DNA of 64,000 nt from Gracilariopsis chorda (GCA_003194525.1 NBIV01000173.1:115028-179027), one strand, 5' to 3'. Positions 22,508 to 34,964 are shown, counted from the stretch's first letter. Translations and numbers: made by a program. The notes: generated by a model from the letters alone, not told the origin.

Positions 22508-24260
22508 TTGGCAGAAACTAGGGATACAATGATCCGCCGGAATAATAAAGATCGAAAACCCCAAACTTTTTTCAAACCACTGCAAGGTTTTGAAATAATT
22601 CCAGGTATAAAGGAGTATCCACCTAAGGATGTTTTTGTATTTCGTCGCAATGCTGTGCACGCTCTTCTTCTCGATGCTTCTTTCCCTCTTCCTGAAAGAA
22701 CTAACATTCGCTTCAAAAAACACCTAAAGCGCTTCTATCCTCATCGTGAAACCTCCCTCGAATACTGTCCTCTTTGATAGAGGTTCACTTGTTCTTCTGA
22801 CTGCGGCTCAGCTTCGCTTTATCGAAGAAAACTCGAAAGCGATATCAGTACGGATGGTGAGTGAAGAGATAGTTCGAAATCTTGTAGAAGATTTCAATGA
22901 GTATCGCTTCGATCCTATAAGGCGGGGACTTCTTGTCATCGCCGTCGAAGAAAAATCGATTCAGAGTGCGTTTTTCAGAACAATACTTATGGCTGCTCTC
23001 CAGCAAATTAACGTATGGAACATTCACAAGCAGGTAATACATACCTCCATAAAGTGCAGAAGATAGCAAATTATACCCATCTTCTAAAGCGCTCATGCAG
23101 CTCTTTCGATGCACGAATCTGTTTATTACCAGCTCTTTTCTACGGAAAATCCATGAACTTTATCAACTTGTGGTTTCTACGACGCCTTTACCGATCGTCC
23201 TATCCACATATTCGGCAGTTCTTTCTAAGTTACATAACACCTCTCCCTCCTTGAATGAACGATATCAATTGGTTGTAATTGCTTCTGAAATATCCATTCG
23301 CAAGTGTGGCATCAATGCTAAAGAGAAAGAACTTCTTGGCCGGTTATCAAAATGTTTTCTTGAAGCTGTTCCCTCTAGTGTCAAACTTGAGAATATATCA
23401 GACGCTGAGGAAGAAACAATTTCTCTGAGGTCAATGTGATCCTGTCTAACAGATACCTTCAAAAGGTTCTTTGTGCAAGCACACGTCCCTCACGTTATAG
23501 AAAAAGTGAAGAAGGTTATTCGTGCTTTCCCGATGTCTCAGCATCACTTTCACGAGAACTACCTATGGTCTAAGAATGTTTTAGCAAAGATTTACCACGT
23601 TTGGGATCCACCGAGACAAGAAATATGGAATCTTCTGATTATGCCGTAAATGTGGGGGAAAGCAAACAGATTACCTATTCTCATGGGGCATGCGCAGTGA
23701 GTGGTGAACGTAGAAAGAAACACGTTTCCATCAAACACCTTCGGCGGGGAACATGCCAAACATTGTGAAATGGTAGAGGAAACGTTGGATACAGCTTCCA
23801 AAGTCGAGTTCCATAGTGATAGTAGTGGCATAATAACATCTACCTTTCACATCACGAAGGTATATGGGAGTGAAACAGAAGCGCAGCAAGGTGCAGTTCC
23901 GTGTGAAAAAGAGATTAAAGAGGGAAAAGAAAAATCCATAGATCACATGAACCAAGGTGTTGTTCACGTAATGGCTGAAGCAGAGCAAAGTGAACCACTC
24001 AAATGTACTTCTCAGTTCGAGAAAGAGGCAGCCCCATATGCTGATGTGACAACAGATAACATTAGCACCATGCAAAATTCTCAACCCGCGAAAGTGGTGA
24101 GAGAACCAAATGAAAGCGTCATCCACAAGTTGAAAGAGAAAAGTGATAGTCCTCCACAGGGTGAGCAATCTAGCGGTAAATCCAATGGCTTGGTGCTTCA
24201 AGATAAAGAGAAGGATATGAAATTTATTTTCACATATATTTTTGACCGTCATGCACTGCA
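22508..24260 (+). pseudogene. Segmental duplicate, copy 1: unrecognised gene remnant
   Basis: This region matches 34965-37110 closely. Conserved protein text includes VHALLLDASF, LTAAQLRFIEENSKA, EELLGRLSKCFLEAVPSS-type helix text, and a long charged Ser/Glu-rich region (HAKHCEMVEETLDTAS, EPLKCTSQFEKEAA). Frames are broken by stops at about 23437 and 23647 and by shifts near 22774 and 23064. The function is unknown; the C-terminal half looks disordered. A ~203 bp satellite follows at once, as it does after copy 2, so gene and satellite were duplicated together. Confidence 0.55.
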
Positions 24261-24701
24261 CCAAATCAAAGCGCATCCTCCCGCTTTACATATCTGCCAA
24301 ACGTGGACGGGTAAACAATGCTACCAGGCCGCCAGCCCACATTGAACTGTAAACACAGGTCGGGCCGAAGACTGCGGTCCTGCGTTCCAAAGTACTCAAT
24401 CAGTGCCATGATGGAGTACAGGACACTATTTTCCCTTACATTTTTGATGGTCATGCACTGTACCAAATCACAGAGCATCCTCCCGCTTTGGATGTATGCT
24501 ATACGTGGACGCATAAACAATTTCACCAGGCCACTAGCCCACAGTGAGCTGTAAACACCGCTCAGGCCAAGGACTGCGGTCCCGGGTCCCGAAGTACTCC
24601 ATCACTGCCTTGATGGAGTACAGGACATTTATTTTCACTTATATTTCTGATGGTCATGCACTACACCAAACTACAGGGCATCCTCCCACTTTGCATATCT
24701 G
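24230..24701. repeat. Satellite B, left part (interrupted by gypsy element A)
   Basis: Start of the ~203 bp satellite that resumes at 31246. It holds the unit words GCATCCTCCCGCTTTGCATA, AGGACTGCGGTCCCGGGTCC and the inverted repeat TACTCCATCA..TGATGGAGTA (about 24594-24620). The array stops at CATATCTG, where the retrotransposon begins. Confidence 0.75.
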
Positions 24702-25766
24702 TGTCGGTCGCCAAATTGGTAGAATGTTCCAGGACTGCTGGAACACACGTGTAGAGTGCTCCAGGAGTGTCTGGAGCATTCGAAGCTTCGCTGGCCTAGC
24801 AATACCACTGTATTTTGGTGATGCAAGCGCCAGTTGCTAAATTACTATTGGTTAGTGTGCAGCTCCAGAGGCTTCTGGAAGCCCATGAAGTAACCTAGAG
24901 GCACACGTGAGTAAGTAGAAATTATTTTTGCGTTTCTGTGTTGTTTTGGATGGTTTTTGACCCTATGAAAAGGCGAGTTGAGTCCCGAACTTCGGTCTGG
25001 AGTCATCTCAAGGACCACATCTCAAAGTCCTCACCCCCACAACTGTTTCAACTTTTAATATCAACCATCAACTCTCAACCGCATTTAGTGAGGCGTTTGC
25101 CGCTTTTTGCAGACTTGGGGTGGGGCATTACCGTCGCTGAGACCAGTTGAAGCGCCCTTGGCGTGGACGGGAGACGGATAGTGTGTACCAAAGGCGTTTC
25201 TGTCGTCTGCGAGCCCCGAAAGGAGCTTTGCTCGGATAACGGAGGCGGTCGAAAGACCTGGTGGTTTCCGGACGGCGGTGCTTGACGGGAAGCTGTCCGC
25301 AGGTGACGTGCCGTGCAACCTCTCCTGCAAAGGGCCAGAATGGGTATAGAGTGAAAGCATATCCCGCTGTTGATAGTTCTCCTTTGGAAGCCCTGTAAGG
25401 ATTGTGCGCACCTGCTTCTGGTTGGTGCAGAAGTGGGTAGGCTGCAGAAATCACTTCAAATCCGGATTGTCTTACCCGAAGCCGGGAGTCTGACTCGTGG
25501 TAACCCTTGAAATAATTCTTGGGTTGTGCGCCGTTTCAAGAAGTATCAAGAAGTTTGTATTTGGATTGAGCCTTGTGCTCTCCTTTTGTATTTGTTTTTA
25601 TCGTTGCAGGTTGAGTCCTTTTGGTCCCTGCATTGGTTGTTCGTTTGATATTTTGTTCGTGTCGTTTCATTTCGTTGGGGATTCGAGCTACGAAGAACAC
25701 CCTTTTTAAGGCTAATTTGTCATTTATTGTGGCCCCATGCGTCACTGTTTCGTGATGGCGTCCACA
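24702..25766 (+). repeat. Left LTR of gypsy element A (1065 bp)
   Basis: It begins TGTCGGTCGCC and ends GGCGTCCACA. It matches the LTR of element B (37848-38909, reversed) over its whole length. It contains paired GAATGTTCCAG/CTGGAACA words near its start. Compared with the right LTR it has an extra ~220 bp (roughly 24895-25112), which element B also carries, so the right LTR has the deletion. Confidence 0.9.
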
Positions 25767-28700
25767 TGGTACTCTCGAGGAGGGCATTCTTCTGGTTCTA
25801 GCCCTACATTCACTTCTTTTGGTGGATGGTTTTTAGACGTTGTGATGTTTCTCTTCTACTTTGAGAATGTTGCTATGAGAGGAAATACCGAAGACGATAT
25901 GGCGTTCGAGCTTCTTGTCTTTTTAAAGAAGAACGACTCCGAGTTTTATTATGATACTTACGCCATTGATGGTTCCCTCTCCGAAGAAGCAAAAGATTGT
26001 CAATCTGTGAACCACGCTTTTATCAATCGCTTTGGAAAAGTCGAAAAACCTGAAGAGGATATTCGCCTGGCAATATCGGCTAAACTGGACTATGGAGATT
26101 TGGTTAGTTCCTTCAGTCATATAGACACACTCTTCAGAAAAGTTGGATTCAATTGTAAGGCTGGGTTCAATTGTAAGGCAAAATTTGGCCTGTTTAGGAA
26201 AGCGGTGATGGAATACGCTGATTTAGCTCAGTTTATCGTCTTTTGTGGTGCAGAAGATTATGAAGAGTTGAAGGTTCAAGTGAAAGCCTTCGATGCTGCC
26301 AAGAAAGCGATTGGTTCGTATGTTTCATTCATGGGCCCACCGAAGCGTATGGTCCAAAACCACAGGCCATTGGATCATTCGTCCCACCAGGGTTGGGAGT
26401 CCAAAGTCGATAATTTATGCGAATAGTTTGCAGAGCTTACTCTCATGATTAAGAAGTCACAGGCGGAGCGCAGAGATTACGAGAAAACATGCGCCTACTG
26501 TTGGAAGCCCGGTCACTACGCGTCTCAGTGTGATGCCAACCCACACCGTGATACCAGATTTGCTAGTAGTGGAAAGCTTGGGCACTCTGAGCTTGCTTGT
26601 TGGAGGCGTATCAGGCCCTAAGATACTCGAAAGGTGTCGGAAAACAGAGAGGAACAGAGAGATTCTTCGTCCGGCGCACAGAAGAGATCTGATACCGTAT
26701 CCATCGTGATTGAGAACCCTCAGAGTGCCGAAGTCGTCGCTACGACCAAGAGAAGTGCTGATGGTGAAGCGCTCCCGAAGCAGTGACGTTCAGTTTGCAG
26801 AGCACCTATCCCGTCCTTGTTGAATCCACCTGGCTATGAAGAGAGAATACTCCGCGCAAAGGGTCATGAGCAGAAGCAAAAGAAACCAAAACAGAGAATG
26901 TCAAGGAAAGAGAGCATGCAAGATAATGCAAGCAAGTATAATGTTCTAACGGAGCTGGCTAATGCCTCATCTGGGCTCACGTTTGGGCAATTAATCCGTG
27001 GGGACGCCGGTGACGCAAAGAAAGAGATTCGAAAGTTCATTAGCCGAAAAAGCAATGTCTGGCGCTCTTTCGGTGGTCCATTTGGCAGACAGCCTGGACG
27101 TCTGAAAGCAGTTCCTGTAAGGATATATGGAACTGAAACTGAAGCTTTGCTTGATTCTGGTGCTATGCCTAACCTCATGTCTACTAAGCTGTGCATGAAG
27201 CTATCATTGGAGACCGAACCTACCTCAAAGAACATCACGGTTGCCAATGGAACAAACGCTGTATGAAAGGGTATACTTCATGATGTGCCCATTTCGTTCG
27301 GAGGGATTTCAATTCCATTGAACTTCCTTGTAATCGAAGGCCCTCCATTCGACATTATTGTTGCGTGTCCCACACTTGAGATGCTTCAGGCCTGCCTAGA
27401 CCTTGGTAATCTACAAGTTAAGATGAAAATAGCTGGCAAGAAAGTGACACCTGGGTTTGACTATGCTCGCGTTGAAGTATCAGAAGGGGATGAAGGTGAC
27501 ACGGATAGTGACGATTTTACGTCTGACTCCGACGCTGCTTGTGATGAGAGCGATTCCGAGGAGGATGATAAACTGGTCGTCGCTCTAACAGGCAAGACTC
27601 AAGACGAAAGTAATGGCATGATACCAGAGCTGGACATCACTACTAAGGATCAGCATGATGAGTTGTTGTTCTCGAAGCTCTCTCATGTACCAGAGAAAGA
27701 ACAAAAACAGATGAGCTCATGTCTGAAAGAAGCTGATGTAATCGCATGGTCACTAACAGATCTGCACCCTGCCGATGTCCCCGTCTCACATTTCTTCGAG
27801 CTCACCGTTGATAACCCAATATATTTCCGGGCAAGAAGAATGTCCCCGAAGCACAATGAGTTCATTCGAAATGATATAGGTCTCCTACTTGAAGCCGGTA
27901 TTATTACCCCTTCTTCGTCGGCCTGGTCGTTCCCAGTGGTCAAAGCCTCTAAGAAAGATGGATCTCCAAGGTTCTGTGTGGACAACCGAGAACTCGATAG
28001 GGTCATGAGAGCCGATCGCTGGCCACTGCTTCGAATGGAGGAAACCTTTGACGACCTTGGCGGTTGTTGCGTGTTGACTACGCTCGATCTGTTTTCTGGA
28101 TACTGGCAAGTAAGAATGTCTGAAGAATCCAAAGGGATGACCACTTTTGTTTGCATGTATGAGACTTTCATGTTGTTCGAAGTCATGCCTTTTGGTCTAA
28201 TGAATGCTCCCTCTACCTTTCAGCGGATGATGGACCATGTTCTCAGACATCTGCCGTTTGTGAGAGTCTACATTGATGACCTTGCTATATTCTCTAAAAC
28301 CCTAGAATATCATACTGTTCATGTGAAGGTAGTGCTGGAACACATTAGTAAGCAGGGCCTTAAGCTTAAGTTGTCAAAGTGTTTCTTTGCCCTCCCGAGA
28401 ATATCTCTTCTTGGACATGTCATTGATTCCAATGGGATATCTGTCGACTATTCAACGATTCAGAACATACAGGACGCCCCAATCCCCAGAACTACGACAG
28501 AGCTAAGGTCATTTCTTGGATTGGCAGGGTACTATCGCCGATTCATCAGAGGCTTTGCAGAGACATCTTCAGCTCTTCACAGTGCTACATCTGGGACCAG
28601 GACTGTAACATGGACAGATGAGACGCGTGATGCATTTCACAGTTTGAGGAAGAAACTGACAGAGCCCCCATTGTTATTGTTTCCAGACTTCGAGAAGCCT

Positions 28701-30380
28701 TTCATTGTGGAGACCGACCCTTCCAGTGTTTCACTTGGCACAGTGTTATTTCAGAAGAAGGAGGATGGAAAGATTCACCCGCTGCAATTTCCCAGCCGTA
28801 CCATGACTGCAGCAGAGAAAAACTACTCTGCATGGGAAAGAGAAGCTTTGGCGGTCATATTTGCTAATAAGACGTTCAGGGTGTATCTTCCTTCGCCCGT
28901 TCCATTCAAGGTTATCCCTGATCACATGGCTTTGCGTTATGCATTCCAGAAGCAAGATATACATGGAAAATTGGCACGCTGGATCAATTTTCTGGCTGAA
29001 CACGACTTCGAGATTAAGTACCGCACAGGCAAGGATAATGTTGCTGCCGATTATCTCTCTAGGGTCGCTCATGGAAATAAAGTTGAAGTGCACGAAGACG
29101 AAGTGGATTTGGTTTGTCTGGCCTCTCACGCCGTACAGTTTTCTGGACTGGAACGGTACTATGCTAATATTGCTCGCTACCTTCCTGGGTTTCCTTCTGA
29201 TGAGGAAGATGCCTACATCCGTCAGGCGATCCGACAAAACGCTAAGTGGTTCCTTGTCTGGGAAGGGAAGCTCTTCAGAAGAATGTTGAGTCACCTACGA
29301 GTTGTTCCGGACATCAAACTGAGAAAACACATCATCAAGTCGTTTCATGGTGAGATCGGACACTGGGAGGTAAAGGCTACGAGGAAGATGATCACTGAGA
29401 GGTTCTGGTGGCCCAATATATACCAAGGAAATGGGGAATTTGTCAAGAGTTGCGACGAATGTCAGAGAATAGCCACATTGCCCAAGTACTACAACAACAT
29501 GCATACTCCCATGTCCTCTGTTTTTGATGTATACTCGATTGACTTCGCAGGTCCATTCCCGAAAAGCAAGTCCGGGCACAGGTTTTTTCTGGTTTGTGTG
29601 AAGCACTTGACTGGCTGGCCTGTTTCTATTCCCACCAAAAAATCTACGTCCCAAGTGGTTATTGAGTTTGTGAAGAAGATGATCGTATCTCCTTTTGGGC
29701 TGCCTAGAATCATTGTGTCAGACAACGCAACTTGCTTCACTTCTAACTCACTTTCAGCTTTCATGGAAGAAAATGGTATCAAGTGAAAGACAGTCCCCGC
29801 TTACGCTCCCATTTCGAATGGTAGAGCTGAGAGAATGGTTGCTACACTTAAGCGGTCTCTTGGCAACATGGTGCTTGCAAACCGTTCTAGTTGGGACAAT
29901 GAGCTTTCTTCTGTACTGTATGGGTACCGTCGCAGACACCTAGCCAGTAGAATCTCGCCTTTCGAGCTACTTTATGGCGTGAAACCGCGCATGGCCCGAG
30001 AGAAGGACGGCATGTTTACTAGAAGGACGAATTCTACGGACTTATTTAGAGCAGTCGAAGCTTTAGCAGCATCTAACCCCAGGGCAGAGCGTTCTGCGCT
30101 CAGACGCAGGCAAAATGTTGACGAGAAGAAGATGCAGAAGTTTCAAGTTGGCGATCTGGCTCTGGTTGCAAAGGGAAAGGCCTTGAATACAACAATGAAG
30201 TGGCCTGCATTCTCTTCGAAGTTCTTTGGTCCATGTCATGTTATGAGAGCCACGCACCCCCGCTACACATTGGTTTCACCACACAATCGCTACACCAGGC
30301 ATTGCATACACGCTCGTCGCTTGAAGATGTTCTTTCCACGTCCGAATGGAGTTTTGATTTTCAAGATTGCCGCAGCGTAG
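25755..30380 (+). pseudogene. gag-pol polyprotein of gypsy element A, five in-frame stops
   Basis: A single reading frame of about 1540 codons has no indel. Gag has a CCHC zinc knuckle, CAYCWKPGHYASQC (about 26491-26532). Protease has LLDSGAMPNLM (about 27148-27180). Reverse transcriptase has RFCVDNREL, LDLFSGYWQV and YIDDLAIFS (about 28270-28296). RNase H begins VETDPSSVSLG. Integrase has an HHCC zinc site ending CDECQ, then the Asp-Asp-Glu triad in YSIDFAGP, VSDNATCF and GRAERMV. There is no chromodomain. Stops lie at 26424 (TAG), 26619 (TAA), 26784 (TGA), 27264 (TGA) and 29784 (TGA); element B has Trp (TGG) at the last position. The first Met of the frame at 25737 or 25755 lies inside the LTR end, so the true gag start may be 25755 or a downstream Met near 25843-25875. 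Confidence 0.9.
25767..25784 (+). promoter_or_regulatory. Primer-binding site of gypsy element A
   Basis: TGGTACTCTCGAGGAGGG follows the LTR's final CA with no gap. TGG complements the CCA end of a tRNA, as expected for minus-strand priming. I cannot tell which tRNA. Confidence 0.7.
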
Positions 30381-30401
30381 CAACCTTTGGGGCAGGGATT
30401 G

Positions 30402-31245
30402 TGTGGGTCACAAAATTGGAAGAATGTTCCAGCACTGCTGGAACACATACGTAGAGTGCTACGGCAGTGTCTGCAGCATTCTAAGCTTCGCTGGCCCAGC
30501 AGTACTACTGTATCTCGGTGATGCAGGCGCCAGTTGCTAAATTACTATTGGTTCGTGTGCAGCTCCAGAGGCTTCTGGAAGCCAATGTACATACTTGGGG
30601 TGGGGCACTACCGTCGCTGAGACCGGTCGAAGCGCCCTTGGCGTGGACGGGAGACGGATAGTGTGTACCAAAGGCGTTTCTGTCGTCTGTGAGCCCCGAA
30701 AGGAGCTTTGCTCGGATAACGGAGGCGGTCGAAAGACCTGGTGGTTTCCGGACGGCGGTGCTTGACGGGAAGCTGTCCGCATGTGACGTGCCGTGCAACC
30801 TCTCCTGCAAAGGGCCAGAATGGGTATAGAGTGAAAGCATATCCCGCTGTTAGTAGCTCTCCTTTGGAAGCCCTGTAAGGATTGTACGCACCTGCTTCTG
30901 GTTGATGCAGAAGTAGGTAGGCTGCAGAAATCACTTCACATCCGGAGTGTCTTACCCGAAGCCGGGAGTCTGACTCCTAGTGACCCTTGAAATAATTCTT
31001 GGGTTGTGCACCGTTTCAAGAAGTATCAAGAAGTTTGTATATGGATTGAGCCTTGTGCTCTCCTTTTGTATTTGTTTTCATAGTTGCAGGTTGAGTCCTT
31101 TTGGTCCCTGCATTGGTTGTTCGTTTGATCTTTTGTTCGTGTCGTTTCATTTTGTTGGGGCTTCAAACTAGGGAGAACACCCTTTTTAGGCTAATTTGTC
31201 ATTTACCTTGGCCCCCTGCGTCACCGTCTCGTGATAATGCCCACA
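30402..31245 (+). repeat. Right LTR of gypsy element A (844 bp, internally deleted)
   Basis: It begins TGTGGGTCACA and ends ATGCCCACA. It aligns with the left LTR except that the join GAAGCCAATG/TACATACTTGGGG skips about 220 bp present in both other LTR copies. Point differences from the left LTR are scattered throughout, so the insertion is not recent. Confidence 0.88.
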
Positions 31246-32620
31246 CTCTGCTACATGTGGACGCCTACAAAACGCTACCTGGCCACAAGCCCACATGGTA
31301 ATTTAAATAGCACTCAAGCCGAGGAGTGCGGGCGCGTGTCTCAATGTACTTCATCACTGCCATGATGGCGATCATGGCATTTACTATGATTTATTTTTCT
31401 TGACCGTCATGCACTGCACCTAACCACAGCGCATCCTCCCGCTTTGCATATCTGCCACACGTGGAGGCGTAAGCAATGGTACATGGTCACAATCCCATAG
31501 TGCACTGTAAACACCACTCGGGCTGATGACTGCGGTCACGGGTCTCAATGTACTCCATCACTGTTATGATGGAGTACATGACATTGATTTTCAGTTATTT
31601 TCTTGGCCGTCAAGCACACTGCCGAACCGCAGCAAATCCTCTCGCTCTGCGTATATGCCACACCTGGGCGCGTAAAGAACGCTACCTGGGCACTAGAGCA
31701 CAATGTACTGTAAGCACCGCTCGCGACGAGGACTGCGGTCCCTGGTCCTCATGTACTCCATCACTGCCAAGATGTGGTACATGAAATTAATTTTCATTTA
31801 TTTTCATGAACGTCAAGCACAGCATCCAACAGCAGCGCATCCTCTTGCTCTGCATATATGCTACACGTGGGTGCATGAACAACGCTACCTGGCTACTAGC
31901 TCACTGTGCACTTTAAGCACCGCTCTTGCCGAGGTTGCAGTACCGTGTTCCAATGTACTCCATCACTGCCATGGTGGAGTCCATAACATTGATTTTCATC
32001 AATTTCTTTGACCGTCGTGCACAGTACCAAACAGCAGCACATCTTCTCGCTTTGCATAACTGCCACACGTGGAAGCGTAAATACTGCTACATGGTCACAA
32101 TCCCACAGTGCACTGTAAGCACCGCTCGGGCCCAGGACTGCGGTCACGGGTCTCCATGTACTCCATCACTGTTATGATGTAGTACATGACATTGATTTTC
32201 ATTTATTTTCTTGGCCGTCAAGCACACTGCCGAACCGCAGCAAATCCTCTCGCTCTGCGTATATGCCACACCTGGGCGCGTAAAGAACACTACCTGGGCA
32301 CTAGAGCACAATGTACTATAAGCACCACTTGCGCCGAGGATTGTGGTCCCGGGTCCTAATATACTACATCACTGCCAAGATGGGGTACATGAAATTGATT
32401 TTCATTTATTTTCAAGAACGTCGAGCACAGCATCAAACAGCAGCGCATCCTCTTGCTCTGCCTATATGCCACACGTGAACGCGTAAACAACGCTACCTGG
32501 CTACTAGCTCACAGTGAACTGTAAACACCGCTCGCGCCAAGGGCTGTGGTCCCGGGTTCCAATGTACTTTATCACTGCCATGATAGGGTACATGATATTC
32601 AAGAATGCCTCTAATACGAT
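31246..32620. repeat. Satellite B, ~203 bp tandem repeat, main array
   Basis: The word TACTCCATCA recurs at about 31551, 31754, 31956 and 32159, giving a 202-203 bp period, with decayed units on either side. Each unit holds CGTCAAGCAC, CAGCAAATCCTCTCGCTCTGC, a CCACACGTGG-type palindrome, GCTACCTGGCCAC, CTGTAAGCACCGCTCG, and the inverted repeat TACTCCATCA-CTGCCA-TGATGGAGTA. Several units carry in-phase open frames, an artefact of the repeat. Two-unit higher-order similarity is visible (31550 and 32159 units share CTGTTATGATG). Confidence 0.85.
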
Positions 32621-32735
32621 TTTCATTTAATCAGTAAAAGCCCTTCCACAATATAACCCTAACACTCAACAACGCTTTGATACATACTACCCCTCGTGCT
32701 CGTACGAACCCGTCCAGTTTGCTAAACGGAGCACC

Positions 32736-33377
32736 GTGACGGCCGTACATCTCACACTCGATTCCCCCTCCTCACGGAACAACGGAAGAATGTATGGCTC
32801 TGGAGATAAACTGATTGTGTCTTATCTGGTCATTCGTGATAAGTACGACGCCAGCCGACAAAACAGAGATGATCTGAGGAACGATTGGAACACGACGTTT
32901 GTGGATCTTGCAATCCACAATTGGAACGCGCACAATGCCACTCAGAGAATGTTTAAAATCGGGACGCGCACAATGCCACTGCCACAATATTTAAAATCGG
33001 AACGTGCACAGTGCTGCTCAGACAATGTTTAGAACACTCATCGGCCCAGACTACATGTCGTACACGGAAGATGAGCTACGGGCTGTTGCCTTGAAAGGGG
33101 CAGTCCATCAATTGTGTTTCTCAACTCGAATGGTTTGGACTTGAAGGATGGAGATCCGGATAAAAGGGTACGTCAGTTTTGGGACGCCTACTCAACTCAA
33201 TCGTTCAAAGGAATCCCAAAGAATGCGTTGTTGTCCTCGTTCTTTAAGTGGAGGATTCTGGGTGTGAGAAAAACGTGTCTCTTCCTTCCATACGGAAGGA
33301 AGGACTACTTTCGAATTTATCTTATCACCATCTTGTATCCAAAAGATATCGCGGGAAAAGAAATCCGCGTGGCCTAA
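32736..33377 (+). pseudogene. Unrecognised remnant upstream of methyltransferase copy 2
   Basis: Plus-strand stretches at 32736-33032 and 33114-33377 carry text such as SYLVIRDKYDASRQNRDDL and RQFWDAYSTQSFKGIPK. A short ~40 bp tandem repeat (ACGCGCACAATGCCACT..AAAATCGG) lies at about 32925-33030 and shapes the end of the first stretch. No family is recognised. It may be the N-terminal part of the methyltransferase gene or its upstream neighbour. Confidence 0.3.
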
Positions 33378-33616
33378 GAAGAGAAAGACTGGTTCAGGGT
33401 CTCTACGTCCTTTTCCCAAATTCAATGTTTCGGATAGGTTACAAAGCCAGCGCGTTGGATACGGGATTCAAATCGTCACGAAAGCCTAGGACAGGTTCGC
33501 TAAATTTGATAGACCCCCGAAGCTGAGGTCATGATCTTCTCTTACCTCAGGACCAATTTTGCCAACATGCTTTTTGTCAATATCCCTAAACGTACAGAAG
33601 GGTTCCAACGAAAGCA

Positions 33617-34955
33617 TTGCTCGCCAAACTTACTCGATACCCCATACTAGCGGCGGTGAAAACAGATGTGGTCGAATGCGTTACAGATGTGGATACGAAC
33701 TGCGTGAAGCTGAAACCCAGTGAAGAACTTGTTGCGCATGCGAAGGTTGTGTCGATGAACACATCCGCGCACGCAGGCAGTGGGGTACTCCTTGAGGACG
33801 ATGAAGACAAAGAAGAAGAAACCAACACCGTACGAACACAACAGACCGCACCGTTACAGACGGAGCTGTTCGAGAAACCCTCGTACGACGCTATACATAC
33901 TGAAATTCTACCGCCTCCGACCTCGAACACTATAGACTCCCTAATGGCCTATAAACGGTGTGAAACAGAGATGTACAAAAACTTTCGCCTGCACAACTCC
34001 CCGTTTCACCTTCTTTTGGATGTGGACGACAACACAGCTGGAGATGCCGAGCTGTCTAGTGAAGGACGGGTCCAGCTCATTATCATAGACCCGCCATATA
34101 ACGTCCGCGCCATGGCAGGTAGGGAAAATAGTGACCACGACGTTTTGAATGAGAAGAACATGCGCCAGATGGTGGGGCTCATGTCTAAACTACTGCACCC
34201 AGGAGGACACTTCGTCAATTTCTGATCATGGGACCAGGTACATCTCTGGCGCGATATATTGCAGAATGTCGCTTGCAAGGACGATAACGGGGGTGCCAAG
34301 TACTCCTTTCTGGTCGACGAACAACCAATGCACTTTATTCAATCCTTAGGCAACACCATGGGCAATGCCGGACGTCGAGGTATTTGGTTTCATCAGACCG
34401 CGGAGTACGCAGTGCATGGAGTGCGTACCGGTGCTTCTTATTCTCAAATGCATAACATGGTGAACTACGAAAACTTTGACCATGTTCACTCACGCTACCG
34501 GGGATAGTATGCGGTAATTGATGAAGTACCCCCGCTGGTGAAAAGGGAATTATTACAGTGGTCTGTGAAAACAAGCAACGGAGAAGTGAGAAGACGCAGA
34601 GTACCGCCAGAGCAAAAATGCCCAGCGCTAGTAAAGGAAATAATGTGCAGATTGTCTAGTCCCGGGAACATGGTGGTGGACATGTTTGCGAGGACATTCA
34701 CAACTGCCATGGCATGCATGGAGCTCTCGAAGCATCGCAGGTTTGCCGCATCAAAATAGGATAAGGCGTGCTTTGCTCATGCTAAGCACGCCACCGTTCT
34801 ACACTTTGCGAGCACCATCCACCTTGCCGATAATGACATCCCGAAAGCCCAAGAAGTGCGTGGCGTAGCATACACAGTCACATATGCACTCCCGGAAACG
34901 ACAAACAGACTTTCCCGCACCTGGACAGCACCAAAGCACTTCCTGCCAAACCAAA
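33617..34955 (+). pseudogene. N4/N6 DNA methyltransferase pseudogene, copy 2 (DPPY intact)
   Basis: The catalytic block IIIDPPYNVRAM (DPPY at 34088-34099) is followed by LLHPGGHFVNF, then EYAVHGVRTGAS, then PALVKEIMCRLSSPGNMVVDMFARTFTTAMACMELSKHRRF, which is the S-adenosylmethionine-binding region with the usual FAGT changed to FART, then ACFAHAKHA. This is the beta-class layout of DNA amino-methyltransferases. The first ~150 codons are acidic and show no domain. One frame runs throughout with three stops only: TGA at 34223, TAG at 34505 and TAG at 34757. It joins the segmental duplicate near 34960. With the stops it cannot give a full enzyme by standard decoding. Confidence 0.8.
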
Positions 34956-34964
34956 CGTTCCCTC

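Larger units (their letters stand above)
24702..31245 (+). mobile_element. Ty3/gypsy LTR retrotransposon A, complete but with stops
   Basis: The element has two LTRs (24702-25766 and 30402-31245), a primer-binding site directly after the left LTR, one gag-pol frame, and a purine-rich stretch (TTTGGGGCAGGGATTG, about 30386-30401) directly before the right LTR. Both LTRs start TGT and end ACA. The flanking five bases, ATCTG on the left and CTCTG on the right, are a target duplication with one difference. The satellite sequence reads on across the element (CATATCTG then TCTGCTACATGTGGACG), which confirms insertion into satellite B. Confidence 0.92.

Noticed and set aside
30505-30934. Minus-strand open frames repeated at 25.1-25.45 and 30.5-30.93 kb
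   Set aside because: They lie wholly inside the two LTRs of gypsy element A and repeat only because the LTRs do.
31246-32620. Regular repeats resembling a CRISPR array
   Set aside because: The ~203 bp unit is repeated whole, with no short conserved repeat alternating with unique spacers, and the context is eukaryotic. It is a satellite.
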